NCBI GenBank assembly: GCA_963744115.1
Contig: CAVUSI010000003.1
Location: 1-64,000, forward strand
Length of the DNA stretch: 64,000 nt
Origin: Chersky-267 sp963744115
GTDB taxonomy: Bacteria > Chloroflexota > Limnocylindria > Limnocylindrales > CSP1-4
Reading direction: 5' to 3'
Positions within the stretch are counted from its first letter, which is position 1. The number at the start of each line of letters is the position of its first letter. A program made the position numbers and the translations under genes. Below the pieces are notes generated by a model. It worked only from the letters and a program-made list of their open reading frames with translations, made no database searches and was not told the DNA's origin. Positions 32,976-41,029 of the stretch are shown in pieces.

Positions 32976-35239
32976 CGGATCGCCGCCTCGGCTTCGGCTT
33001 CCGTGGCCGGCAATCGACCGGCGATCCAGCGCTCCAGGCGAGCCGGCATCCACCAGTTCCAGTCGCCGAGGAGGCGCATCGTGGCGGGCACCAGGAGCGC
33101 TCGCACGACGGTGGCGTCGAGGGCCACGGAGATCGCCACGCCGAGGCCGATCGCCTTGATCAGGACGATATCGGCGAAGGCGAACGATCCAGCCACGACG
33201 ACGACGATGAGTGCGGCCGAGGTCACGATCCGTCCGCTCCGCTCCAGCCCGCGCGCCACGGCCTCGGTGTTGTCCCCGGTCCGGTCCCAGACCTCCTTCA
33301 TCCGCGACAGGAGGAAGACTTCGTAGTCCATCGACAGCCCGAACAGGACGCAGAACAGGATCACCGGCTGGGTCGTCTCGACGTAGCCGAGCGGGCTGAA
33401 CCCGAGGAGGGCCGACAGGTTGCCGTCCTGGAAGATCCAGACCAGGGCCCCGAACGCCGCGACGATCGACAGCGTATTCATCACCAGCGCCTTGGCCGGC
33501 AGGACGACCGAGCGCAGGAGGATGAACAGGACCAGGTACGTCGACACGAAGATGAACAGGGCGATCCGGGGGAATCCGGCGCCGACCCCGTCGACGACGT
33601 CGACGACATCGGCGGCACCGCCGCCGACCAGGACCGTGGTCCCGGGTGGGGGGGCCAACGGCCCGTCCGCGGCGCGGAGCGCTCCGACGAGCGCGCGTGC
33701 CTCGTCGGCGTTCGGGCCGTACGGCGTCGTCAGGGTGAAGGCCGTGAGGTCGCCCCGGGTGGTCGCCTGGAGCGCCGTCGCCGTGTAGCGGTCCGGCGGG
33801 CCGCCCGGCGCGCCGTAGAGGAGGAGGTACTGGCCCTTGGTCAGGCGCGGATCGACGTCGACGTACCCGTCGACCCGATCGATCCGGGGATCCGCCGCGA
33901 GCCGCCGCGAGTAGTCGTACAGGGCGCTGACGTTGGCTGCCGAGGTCGCCGAGCCGTTCGTCCGGATGGCGAGATACAGCGGCGCGAAGCGGCCCGCGCC
34001 GAACTGCTCGTCCAGGATGTCGAACGCGGCCCGCGACGGGACCTCCGGTGGCAGGATCGTGGCGTCCGGCGCGTTGAACCGGACGTGCAGGAACGGGGCG
34101 CCGAGGAGCAGCAGGAACGCGAGGGTCGGGACGAACACCGCGACGGGGTGGGCCATCACCCGTCGGGCGAGCCGCGCCCACGGGCCGTCCACGCTGTCCG
34201 CCTCACCGACCCGCCGGATCCGGACCGAGTCGACCCGCTCGCCGAGGACGCCGAAGATCGCCGGGAGCAGCGTCAGCGCCGACGCGACGGCCAGTCCGAC
34301 GACGATCGCTCCGGCGATCCCGACCGATCGCAGGATCGGGAAGTCGAACAGGATCAGGCCGGACAGGCCGAGCAGCACCGTGAGCCCCGAGAAGAACACC
34401 GCCCGCCCGGCCGTCGCGACCGTGATCCGGACGGCGGTCTCGACCGAGCCGCGCCGGCGCAGCTCCTCGCGGAACCGGCTGGTCATCAGCAGTGAGTAGT
34501 CGACCCCGAGCCCCAGACCGAGGAGGGTGGCCAGGTTGAGCACGAAGATGCTCATCTGGGTGACGCTTGCGACCAGCCAGATGATCGCCAGCGAGACGAC
34601 GACGGCACCGCCGCCGACCGCGAGCGGCAGCCCGGCCGCGACGACGGAGCCGAACACGACCAGCAGCGCAAGGGCGGCGAGCGGGAGCGACACGACCTCG
34701 CTCCGCCGCAGATCCGACTCGGACACGGACTGGATGTCGCCGTAGAACGCCGGTCCGCCCGCCACGGCCACCGTGACCGGCCCCGGCGCGAGTGCCGCGA
34801 GTCGGTCGCGCACACCCGGCAGCGCGTTCGGGGAGACGTCGGGCGCCAGATCGAGGAGGACGACGTCGTAGGCGGTGCTGCGGTCCGCCGAGACCTGCGC
34901 GGGAGCCATCGCATGGGACAGGATGCCCGTCACATGCGGTGCGCCGGCGACCGATGCGGCGGCCGCCGCGGCGGCGGTCTCGAACGCGTCGGTCCCGACC
35001 GACCCGGGACTGCCCGAATAGACCAGCACCAGGGCGGACGGCGGGAGGCCGAGCTCGTTCTCGAGGAGGGACCTGGCCCGGGCCGACTCGAGGGTGTCGA
35101 GCGTGAACCCACCGGCCCGCAGTGCGGTGGCGGCACGCGGAGCCAGCGGCAGCGCCAGCAGCAGCAGGATCGCCCAGGCCCCGATCACCCAGCGCCGGCG
35201 ACGATGGACCAGCTCGCCGAGTCGCTCGAAGACGCTCAC
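32972..35239 (-). CDS. MMPL family RND transporter
   Basis: The 755-residue protein has about 12 membrane helices and two large extracytoplasmic loops, the MMPL plan. The paired proton-relay motifs are GLGVDYSLLMTSRFREE (first half) and GLSMDYEVFLLSRMKEVWD (second half). Relatives export lipids, lipid-linked molecules or drugs, energised by protons. It is the first gene of a pair with the lipocalin-like lipoprotein, which could accept or modify the exported molecule. Confidence 0.92.
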   Translation of the reverse strand: MSVFERLGELVHRRRRWVIGAWAILLLLALPLAPRAATALRAGGFTLDTLESARARSLLENELGLPPSALVLVYSGSPGSVGTDAFETAAAAAAASVAGAPHVTGILSHAMAPAQVSADRSTAYDVVLLDLAPDVSPNALPGVRDRLAALAPGPVTVAVAGGPAFYGDIQSVSESDLRRSEVVSLPLAALALLVVFGSVVAAGLPLAVGGGAVVVSLAIIWLVASVTQMSIFVLNLATLLGLGLGVDYSLLMTSRFREELRRRGSVETAVRITVATAGRAVFFSGLTVLLGLSGLILFDFPILRSVGIAGAIVVGLAVASALTLLPAIFGVLGERVDSVRIRRVGEADSVDGPWARLARRVMAHPVAVFVPTLAFLLLLGAPFLHVRFNAPDATILPPEVPSRAAFDILDEQFGAGRFAPLYLAIRTNGSATSAANVSALYDYSRRLAADPRIDRVDGYVDVDPRLTKGQYLLLYGAPGGPPDRYTATALQATTRGDLTAFTLTTPYGPNADEARALVGALRAADGPLAPPPGTTVLVGGGAADVVDVVDGVGAGFPRIALFIFVSTYLVLFILLRSVVLPAKALVMNTLSIVAAFGALVWIFQDGNLSALLGFSPLGYVETTQPVILFCVLFGLSMDYEVFLLSRMKEVWDRTGDNTEAVARGLERSGRIVTSAALIVVVVAGSFAFADIVLIKAIGLGVAISVALDATVVRALLVPATMRLLGDWNWWMPARLERWIAGRLPATEAEAEAAIR

Positions 35240-35393
35240 GCTCGGCCTTCGACGGCCGCCACGGCGTGGCGGGCGCGCAGCGTTGCAGAGGGGCGCAGGC
35301 GGGGCATGCCAGCATCGTAGCCCCGGGACCCGGATCGCTCCCGCGACCGCCGTCGACCGCCCGGCGACGTGCCCCGGCCGATCGTCCGTCTGC

Positions 35394-35399
35394 TAGGAT
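35394..35399 (+). promoter_or_regulatory. -10 element TAGGAT of the small membrane protein gene
   Basis: TAGGAT is preceded by TGC and lies 35 bases before the TTG at 35435. The gap holds a GGAGG ribosome binding site. Confidence 0.45.
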
Positions 35400-35434
35400 T
35401 CCGCCGTCGTCGTCCGGTCACCGCGGAGGCCTGT

Positions 35435-35773
35435 CGCTTGCAGCTGCTCCTGGCGCCGTTCAGCAAGATGCCCGAGTCGCTGGTGGCGTTCGTGATCGCG
35501 ATCGGCATCGCCAGCCTGATGGTCTTCATCTTCCTGCGGGCTGCCGCCTCGGCCGAGGGCCGGCCGTCGCTCCTTCGCCGATTCGTCAAGCAGCCGAACA
35601 CGAAGATCCTGTTCGCGATCCTGTTCGTCGGCTGGGCGGTCGTCTTCGGAGCGGGCCTGACCATCGTGCCGCATGAGGGTGCGAGCTCGCCCTATGGCGC
35701 CCTCGCCCTGATCGCGATGTTCACCGGCTTCTTCATCATGATGGGCTTCCTCTGGGCCGTCATCGGGGAGTGA
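35435..35773 (+). CDS. Small membrane protein of unknown function
   Basis: The 112-residue protein has three hydrophobic segments (about 14-33, 52-71 and 86-108; VAFVIAIGIASLMVFIFL, TKILFAILFVGWAVVFGAG, ALALIAMFTGFFIMMGFLWA). I start at the TTG at 35435 because GGAGG lies at 35422-35426 with eight bases between; the frame upstream is arginine-rich and overlaps the TAGGAT promoter element at 35394-35399. No family is recognised. Confidence 0.65.
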   Translation, partial: RLQLLLAPFSKMPESLVAFVIAIGIASLMVFIFLRAAASAEGRPSLLRRFVKQPNTKILFAILFVGWAVVFGAGLTIVPHEGASSPYGALALIAMFTGFFIMMGFLWAVIGE

Positions 35774-35892
35774 CCCGACCTCGGTAGGGAGACGCGCGGG
35801 AGCGACTTCAGCCGCGCACGATGGCCCCCGCCTCGCACGCTCGCGTCCCTGTGCGCACTGTCGCGGTATGATGCCCGAAGTTGCAGACTGCA

Positions 35893-35898
35893 TAGACT
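35893..35898 (+). promoter_or_regulatory. -10 element TAGACT of kamA
   Basis: TAGACT lies 40 bases before the GTG at 35939, which has GAAGGAG just upstream. The 35774-35905 gap also holds a GCGCGG/CCGCGC hairpin that may end the upstream transcript. Confidence 0.4.
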
Positions 35899-35938
35899 TT
35901 ATGCGTTGACCGGTCCCGGCCGGGACGAAGGAGCCAGC

Positions 35939-37582
35939 GTGGACGCCCAGGAGATCAAGGCCGCGGTCGCTCACCAGGCTGCGCTCAAGACCGCCGACGA
36001 GGTCCCCTTCGTGAACCGGCGCGACCCGGCACGGGTCCTCGGCCCGGACGGTCGTCCCGCCGTCAGTCGGCGCGCGCCGCTGTGGGCGGACGTTCCCGAC
36101 GAGCAGTGGAACGACTGGCGCTGGCAGCTCAGCCACCGGGTCAACGACCTCGATGAGATCGAGCAGATCCTCGAGCTGACCGATGAGGAGCGGGCCGGCC
36201 TCAGCGCTCCGGACAAGTTCCGGGTCGACATCACGCCGTATTTCATCAGCCTGATCGACCCGAAGGACCCGACCGATCCGATCCGTCGCCAGGTGATCCC
36301 GCTCGGCCGCGAGTCGCAGGCGTTCACCGCGATGATGGAGGACTCGCTGGCCGAGGACCGCCACTCGCCGGTGCCCGGCCTGGTCCACCGCTACCCGGAC
36401 CGGGTCCTGATGCTGGTCACGACGCAATGCGCCAGCTACTGCCGATATTGCACGCGGTCGCGGATCGTCGGCGACCCGACCCAGAACTTCAATCGCAAGG
36501 ATCACGAAGCGCAGCTCGACTATCTGCGTCGGACGCCGCAGGTCCGCGATGTCCTCATCTCCGGCGGTGACGGCCTGACCCTCGCCCCGAAGCTCTTCGA
36601 GTCGATCCTGCGCGGCCTCCGGGACATCCCGCACATCGAGATCATCCGGATCGGCTCGCGTGTCCCGGTCTTCCTGCCGCAGCGGATCGACGACGAGCTG
36701 TGCTCGATGCTCGAGAAGTACCACCCGCTCTGGATCAACCTCCATTTCAACCACCCGAACGAGATCACGCCCGAGGTCAGCCGGGCGGTCGACAAGCTGA
36801 CCCGGGCCGGATTGCCGGTCGGCAACCAGTCGGTCCTGCTGGCCGGCGTGAACGACTGCGTCCACATCCAGCGATCGCTCGTCCATCGGCTCGTCGAGAA
36901 CCGGATCCGGCCGTACTACCTGTACCAGTGCGACCTCGTCGAGGGCTCGGGTCATTTCCGGACGCCGGTCGGCAAGGGGCTCGAGATCATGGAGGGCCTC
37001 CGCGGACACACGAGCGGCTACGCGGTCCCCACGTACGTCATCGACGCTCCGGGCGGCGGCGGCAAGATCCCGGTCATGCCCAACTACCTGATCAGCTACT
37101 CGGATCACAAGGTCGTCCTGCGCAACTACGAGGGCTACATCACGACCTACGAGGAACCTCCGACCTATCAGCCCCACGACAAGGCCGCCTGCGCGTACTG
37201 CCAGCACGAGCGCCCGGAGCCGGGCCAGTCGGGCGTCCTCGGCCTGCTCGAGGGCGAGCGGATGTGGATCGAACCGAAGGGGTTCAGCGAGATCCACAGC
37301 CGCGGCAACACCGAGGCCCACCGGCTCCAGGATCCGAGCAAGTGGGTGCCGTTCGGCGTCGGCGCGATCGAAGGCCAGGCGGTGCCCACCCAGAACGTCC
37401 TCGAGCCGGGCGCCGGCGGACCCGGAGCCGTGGGCGGAGAGGCTGGCGGCGGATCAGGGGCCGGCGGCGCCGACCCGACGGCGACCGAACCGGCCCCGCC
37501 GACACCCGACTACGGACCCGGCGAGGAACCGCGCCCCCGCGACGGCGAGCCCACCGCCTCGGCCCACGGAGAGCTGCTCTAG
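35939..37582 (+). CDS. kamA: Lysine 2,3-aminomutase (radical SAM, PLP)
   Basis: The 547-residue enzyme converts L-lysine to beta-lysine using S-adenosylmethionine, a [4Fe-4S] cluster and PLP. The cluster cysteines are C164, C168 and C171 (CASYCRYCTRSR). The PLP lysine is about residue 376 in PGGGGKIP. The aspartates in YQCDLVEGSGHFR and YVIDAPGGGG match those that bind the substrate amine in lysine-type enzymes, favouring lysine over glutamate. A zinc-type CAYC lies near 415. The last 80 residues are a glycine/proline-rich tail not typical of the family. The start is a GTG with GAAGGAG. No partner for beta-lysine use is adjacent. Confidence 0.88.
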   Translation: MDAQEIKAAVAHQAALKTADEVPFVNRRDPARVLGPDGRPAVSRRAPLWADVPDEQWNDWRWQLSHRVNDLDEIEQILELTDEERAGLSAPDKFRVDITPYFISLIDPKDPTDPIRRQVIPLGRESQAFTAMMEDSLAEDRHSPVPGLVHRYPDRVLMLVTTQCASYCRYCTRSRIVGDPTQNFNRKDHEAQLDYLRRTPQVRDVLISGGDGLTLAPKLFESILRGLRDIPHIEIIRIGSRVPVFLPQRIDDELCSMLEKYHPLWINLHFNHPNEITPEVSRAVDKLTRAGLPVGNQSVLLAGVNDCVHIQRSLVHRLVENRIRPYYLYQCDLVEGSGHFRTPVGKGLEIMEGLRGHTSGYAVPTYVIDAPGGGGKIPVMPNYLISYSDHKVVLRNYEGYITTYEEPPTYQPHDKAACAYCQHERPEPGQSGVLGLLEGERMWIEPKGFSEIHSRGNTEAHRLQDPSKWVPFGVGAIEGQAVPTQNVLEPGAGGPGAVGGEAGGGSGAGGADPTATEPAPPTPDYGPGEEPRPRDGEPTASAHGELL

Positions 37583-37600
37583 GACGCATCCGACGCGGTT

Positions 37601-37770
37601 TAGCACGGGCATTCTTAGAGAGCCGCTCATGGAGAGCGATTCGACCGCCTCGCCTTGGGATCGACGTCCCGAGCGGGCGTCTCAGCAATGCCCGTGCTAT
37701 CCGTGCACCTTAGGCATCCAGCTCGGGCTCGGCGCGACGTCCCAGCCGCCTCCAAGCAATGCCCGTTGTA
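37601..37770. repeat. Three copies of a TAGCACGGGCATT-type motif between convergent genes
   Basis: TAGCACGGGCATT at 37601-37613 is exactly inverted at 37687-37699. A third, slightly changed copy (AATGCCCGTTGTA, 37758-37770) is in direct orientation to the second; the shared unit of copies two and three extends to AGCAATGCCCGT-NN-TATCCG. The 258-bp region between kamA and the S41 peptidase gene has no gene I can support. Since both genes end here, the motifs may be a terminator or small dispersed repeats rather than promoters. Confidence 0.6.
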
Positions 37771-37840
37771 TCCGAGCGGGTTCAACGGCCGCGTGAGTCC
37801 CGGCCGCGCGTCGGTTGATGCGCGGCCCTCGACCTGACCC

Positions 37841-39316
37841 CTACTTGGCCTTGAGCAGCTCGATCGCCTTGAGCAGCTGGGCGTCGCCCGACTTGGCCAG
37901 GCCGGCCGCACCGAGCTTGTCGAAGGAGCTCGGCACGACGATCGTCCCGGCCGGATCGGACTCGATGGGGAGATCCGGGACGATCCCGTGCTTCCAGATC
38001 TGTCGTCCGTCGCGGGTCAGCCACTCGACGGTCCCGACGAGCAGCGCGGATCCGTCCTTGAGCCCGAACTCGTTGAGGACGGTCCCGGTCCCGAACGTCG
38101 TGTGGCCGATGAGCTGGGCGCGCTGCGCGTCCTGGATCGCCCCGGCCACGATCTCGGCCGAGCTTGCCGTGCCGACGTCGACGAGGACTTCGAGCGGGAG
38201 GTCGACCGCTTCGCCGCCCGGCTTGACCGGCGACGGGGTGACCTTGCCGCTCTTGTCGCGCTGCTCGAAGACGATCCCGTCCTTGATGAACTGGCTGGCG
38301 ATGTCGACCGCCTCGCCGACGTAGCCACCCGGGTTCCCGCGCAGGTCGAGGACAATCGAGGTGGCCCCGGCCTTCTTGGCCGCGACGATCGCGTCCTCGA
38401 CCTCCTTGGCCGAGCCGTTGGCGAACTCCTCGAGCCGGAGATCGGCGATCTTGGTGCCGGGGACCATCGCCCAGCTGACCGAAGGGACCGTGACCTTCTC
38501 GCGGACGATGCTGTAGTCACTCGGGACGGTGTCACCCTGGTGGAGGACGCTGACCTTGACGGTGGTCCCCTCGTCACCGCGGATGCGCTTGACGACCGTG
38601 TCGATGTCCTGTCCGTCCGTCGAGACGCCATCGACCGACAGGACCTGGTCGCCGGACCGGAGGCCGGCGCGTTCGGCCGGGCCGCCCGGGATCACCGAGA
38701 CGATGATCGGCTTGCCCGAGGACGTGTCCATCACCGCGCCGATGCCGACGATCGAGCCGCTCAACGAGGTGTGCTGGTCCTTGACCTGGTCCGGGGTCAG
38801 GAACCGGGTGTGACCGGTGTCGCCGACGGCCTGGACGAGGCCGTTGATCGACCCGTAGACGAGCGCGGTCGGGTCCAGGGCGGTGGGATCGACGAAGTTG
38901 TCGTGGAGGACCTGCCAGGCCTGCAGGAAGGTCGCGAACTGCGGCGGCAGGCCCGCCGGCACGGAGGTCGAGGCGGCGCCGGCCGAGACCGCGCTGTCGC
39001 TCTTTCCGACGGCGATGCCGCCGGCGAAGACCGCCACGCAGAGGACGACGATCCCCAGCACCTTGGCCACCGACGGCAGGCCGCTGCGGCGGCTGCGGGT
39101 CTGCGGCGTCGCCCAGGTCGCGCCCTGTCCGGCGAGCGGGGCCACCGCGGCCGTGGGCGCCCAGAGCGGGGTGTTCGGATCGACGGTCTGGCTCGGCGTC
39201 GAGACCGTAGCGCCGCCGGCCGGCCAGAGCGGGGCGTTCGGATCCACGGCTGGCGTGGCCGGCACGGGGGCCGGCCAGAGCGGTGCGCGAGGATCGTGAG
39301 GCGGTTGTTCGGTCAT
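37841..39316 (-). CDS. S41 family C-terminal processing peptidase-like protein, catalytic lysine absent
   Basis: The 491-residue protein has a cytoplasmic proline-rich N-terminus with three APLWP-like repeats (DPRAPLWP, DPNAPLWP, DPNTPLWA), a membrane helix (about 88-106), a helical segment, a PDZ domain (about 190-275, GSIVGIGAVM, GDQVLSVDGVS) and an S41 domain. The nucleophile serine is present in GTASSAEIVAGAI. Where CtpA/Prc enzymes have TFGKG, with the general-base lysine, this reads TFGTG. It may be inactive or use another base. The start is the ATG at 39316. Confidence 0.85.
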   Translation of the reverse strand: MTEQPPHDPRAPLWPAPVPATPAVDPNAPLWPAGGATVSTPSQTVDPNTPLWAPTAAVAPLAGQGATWATPQTRSRRSGLPSVAKVLGIVVLCVAVFAGGIAVGKSDSAVSAGAASTSVPAGLPPQFATFLQAWQVLHDNFVDPTALDPTALVYGSINGLVQAVGDTGHTRFLTPDQVKDQHTSLSGSIVGIGAVMDTSSGKPIIVSVIPGGPAERAGLRSGDQVLSVDGVSTDGQDIDTVVKRIRGDEGTTVKVSVLHQGDTVPSDYSIVREKVTVPSVSWAMVPGTKIADLRLEEFANGSAKEVEDAIVAAKKAGATSIVLDLRGNPGGYVGEAVDIASQFIKDGIVFEQRDKSGKVTPSPVKPGGEAVDLPLEVLVDVGTASSAEIVAGAIQDAQRAQLIGHTTFGTGTVLNEFGLKDGSALLVGTVEWLTRDGRQIWKHGIVPDLPIESDPAGTIVVPSSFDKLGAAGLAKSGDAQLLKAIELLKAK

Positions 39317-39442
39317 CGGTCGCCTATCTGTGAGGAGCGGTCCGCTCAGTGTGCGACAAGAGCGCTCAGCCTGGGTATCGGAACGATGAAGACGGCGTAA
39401 CCGGATCATCGGCGGGTCTGTTCCGATCCGCGGACCTCGTGC

Positions 39443-39481
39443 TATCCTCCGGGTCCAATCCCGAGCACTTTCATCGGGATT
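39443..39481 (+). promoter_or_regulatory. Promoter with IscR-type operator AATCCCGA-N9-TCGGGATT
   Basis: The operator at 39457-39481 has perfect 8-bp inverted arms separated by nine bases. A -10 element TATCCT lies at 39443-39448, so the operator covers the transcription start. The same palindrome occurs at 57618-57642, 62630-62654 and, less perfectly, 47976-48000, always at genes of Fe-S or sulfur metabolism or beside them. Confidence 0.7.
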
Positions 39482-39503
39482 GACCTGCAGGTGCCATCGA
39501 AAC

Positions 39504-39962
39504 GTGACCGCCAGCCCGCTCGCCGCCGCTCCCGGCTCACTCGTGCTGCGCTCGGCTCCGGCCGGCCTGTCCGAGGCTCAGCCGCGACCCCCGACGATCG
39601 CGCTCGCGGCCGACCCGTTCGCCACCGTCCGGATCCTCCAGCTCGTCGCCCGGATCGAGCGGGGCCGGCCGACGCGGATCGCGGACATCTCGGCCAGCCT
39701 GAACGCCCGCCACCTCGATTGGGCGTTCGCCCCGGGGGTCGTCGCCGACGCGCTGCTGCAGCTCCAGGCCAACTGGATGGTCGATTACCGGAACGGGTCC
39801 GGCATCGTCGTCGAGGAGGGTCCGTACGGGCCGGTCGTCACGATCGAGGAGTCGAGCCGGGTCGATCCCTGGCTCATCCGTCAGGTCGCCCGGCAGCTGG
39901 CCGCGTGCGAGGACATCCTGACCGCCTTCAGTCGCCGCGACGGAGAGGGCTTCGATGACTGA
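39504..39962 (+). CDS. Winged-helix-like protein of unknown function, in candidate Fe-S regulon
   Basis: The 152-residue protein is not one I recognise. Its middle (about 40-130) has a helix-turn-helix-like order: ATVRILQLVARIERGRPTRI, ADISASLNARHLDWAFAP, VVADALLQLQANWMVDY and a beta wing, followed by a C-terminal helix RQVARQLAACEDILTAF. I prefer the GTG at 39504 to the TTG at 39480, because the latter lies inside the operator. It is followed 136 bp later by a rhodanese gene; a degenerate CCGA-N9-TCGG palindrome lies in that gap (40020-40036). Confidence 0.55.
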   Translation: MTASPLAAAPGSLVLRSAPAGLSEAQPRPPTIALAADPFATVRILQLVARIERGRPTRIADISASLNARHLDWAFAPGVVADALLQLQANWMVDYRNGSGIVVEEGPYGPVVTIEESSRVDPWLIRQVARQLAACEDILTAFSRRDGEGFDD

Positions 39963-40098
39963 CCGCTCTCCCTTCCCCGGGATCGGAGCGCCGGGCCGAT
40001 GCATGTGTCTTCGGCGGGACCGACCCTGACGGTCGGCCACCCGCCGCGCACCTGACGCAGCCCGCTCGTTCGTTCATCGAACCCCAGGAGACCTTCCT

Positions 40099-40965
40099 AT
40101 GTCCGTTCCCGGTTACGCCTCCGATCGCGTCCTCGTCGACGCGGATTGGGCCATCGCCCACCTGGACGATCCGACCGTCCGTTTCGTCGAGGTCGACGTC
40201 GACACCACGGCCTATAGCCAGGGCCACATCCCCGGCGCCGTCGGCTGGGACTGGACCAGCCAGCTGTCCGACGGCGTCCGGCGCGATCTCGCGAGTCGCG
40301 AGGACTTCTCGACGCTCCTGTCGAGCAGCGGCATCGGCCCCGACACGACGATCGTCCTGTACGGCGACAACAACAACTGGTTCGCGGCGTTCGCCTACTG
40401 GCAGCTCAAGCTGTTCGGTCACCGGGACGTCCGGATCATCAACGGCGGTCGCCGGTTCTGGCTCGACAACGGGTTGCCGATCTCGGTCGACGAGGTGACC
40501 TATCCGGCCACCGGCTACGAGCTGCCGGAGCCGGACTTCTCGCTCCGAGCGTATCGGGACGACATCCTCCCGCGGCTCGGCGATGCCGGGCTCGCGCTGG
40601 TCGACGTCCGGTCGCCGGCCGAGTACAACGGCGAGATCATCGCCCCACCCGGGATGAGCGAGACCGCGCAGCGAGCCGGCCGGATCCCGGGCGCCGCGTC
40701 GATCCCGTGGGGCCAGACCGTCCGCGAGGACGGCACGTTCAAGAGCGCGGATGAGCTGCGCGAGCTGTACGCGGCCAAGGGCGTCACGCCCGACAAGGAC
40801 ATCATCGCCTACTGCCGGATCGGTGAGCGGTCGAGCCACTCGTGGTTCGTGCTGCGCGAGCTGCTCGGCTACGAGCGTGTCCGCAACTACGACGGGTCGT
40901 GGACCGAGTGGGGCAGCCTCATCGGCGTCCCGATCGAGAAGCCGACACCGGTCGCAGCGGGGTAG
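40099..40965 (+). CDS. Thiosulfate/mercaptopyruvate sulfurtransferase, two rhodanese domains
   Basis: The 288-residue protein has two rhodanese modules, an inactive N-terminal one (10-140, with YSQGHIPGAVGWDW) and a catalytic C-terminal one (150-280). The active-site loop is AYCRIGERSSHSWF with the persulfide cysteine, matching CRxGxRSSH of thiosulfate sulfurtransferases. It moves sulfur to cyanide or thiol acceptors and could feed sulfur to cluster assembly. AGGAG precedes the ATG. Its neighbour upstream carries an IscR-type operator. Confidence 0.9.
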   Translation: MSVPGYASDRVLVDADWAIAHLDDPTVRFVEVDVDTTAYSQGHIPGAVGWDWTSQLSDGVRRDLASREDFSTLLSSSGIGPDTTIVLYGDNNNWFAAFAYWQLKLFGHRDVRIINGGRRFWLDNGLPISVDEVTYPATGYELPEPDFSLRAYRDDILPRLGDAGLALVDVRSPAEYNGEIIAPPGMSETAQRAGRIPGAASIPWGQTVREDGTFKSADELRELYAAKGVTPDKDIIAYCRIGERSSHSWFVLRELLGYERVRNYDGSWTEWGSLIGVPIEKPTPVAAG

Positions 40966-41017
40966 CGTCGAAGGAGCCGGCGGTCCGTGCCCCGACGGGC
41001 CCGGCCGCCGGCTCGCC

Positions 41018-41023
41018 TATCAT
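41018..41023 (+). promoter_or_regulatory. -10 element TATCAT of pabB, leaderless spacing
   Basis: TATCAT is followed by CGCCGG and the GTG at 41030, giving a leaderless message by spacing. Confidence 0.55.
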
Positions 41024-41029
41024 CGCCGG

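Noticed and set aside
40020..40036. CCGA-N9-TCGG upstream of the rhodanese gene as a fifth Fe-S operator
   Set aside because: Only the GC core matches; the AT-rich outer bases are absent, and such cores are expected a few times by chance in 64 kb of this composition.
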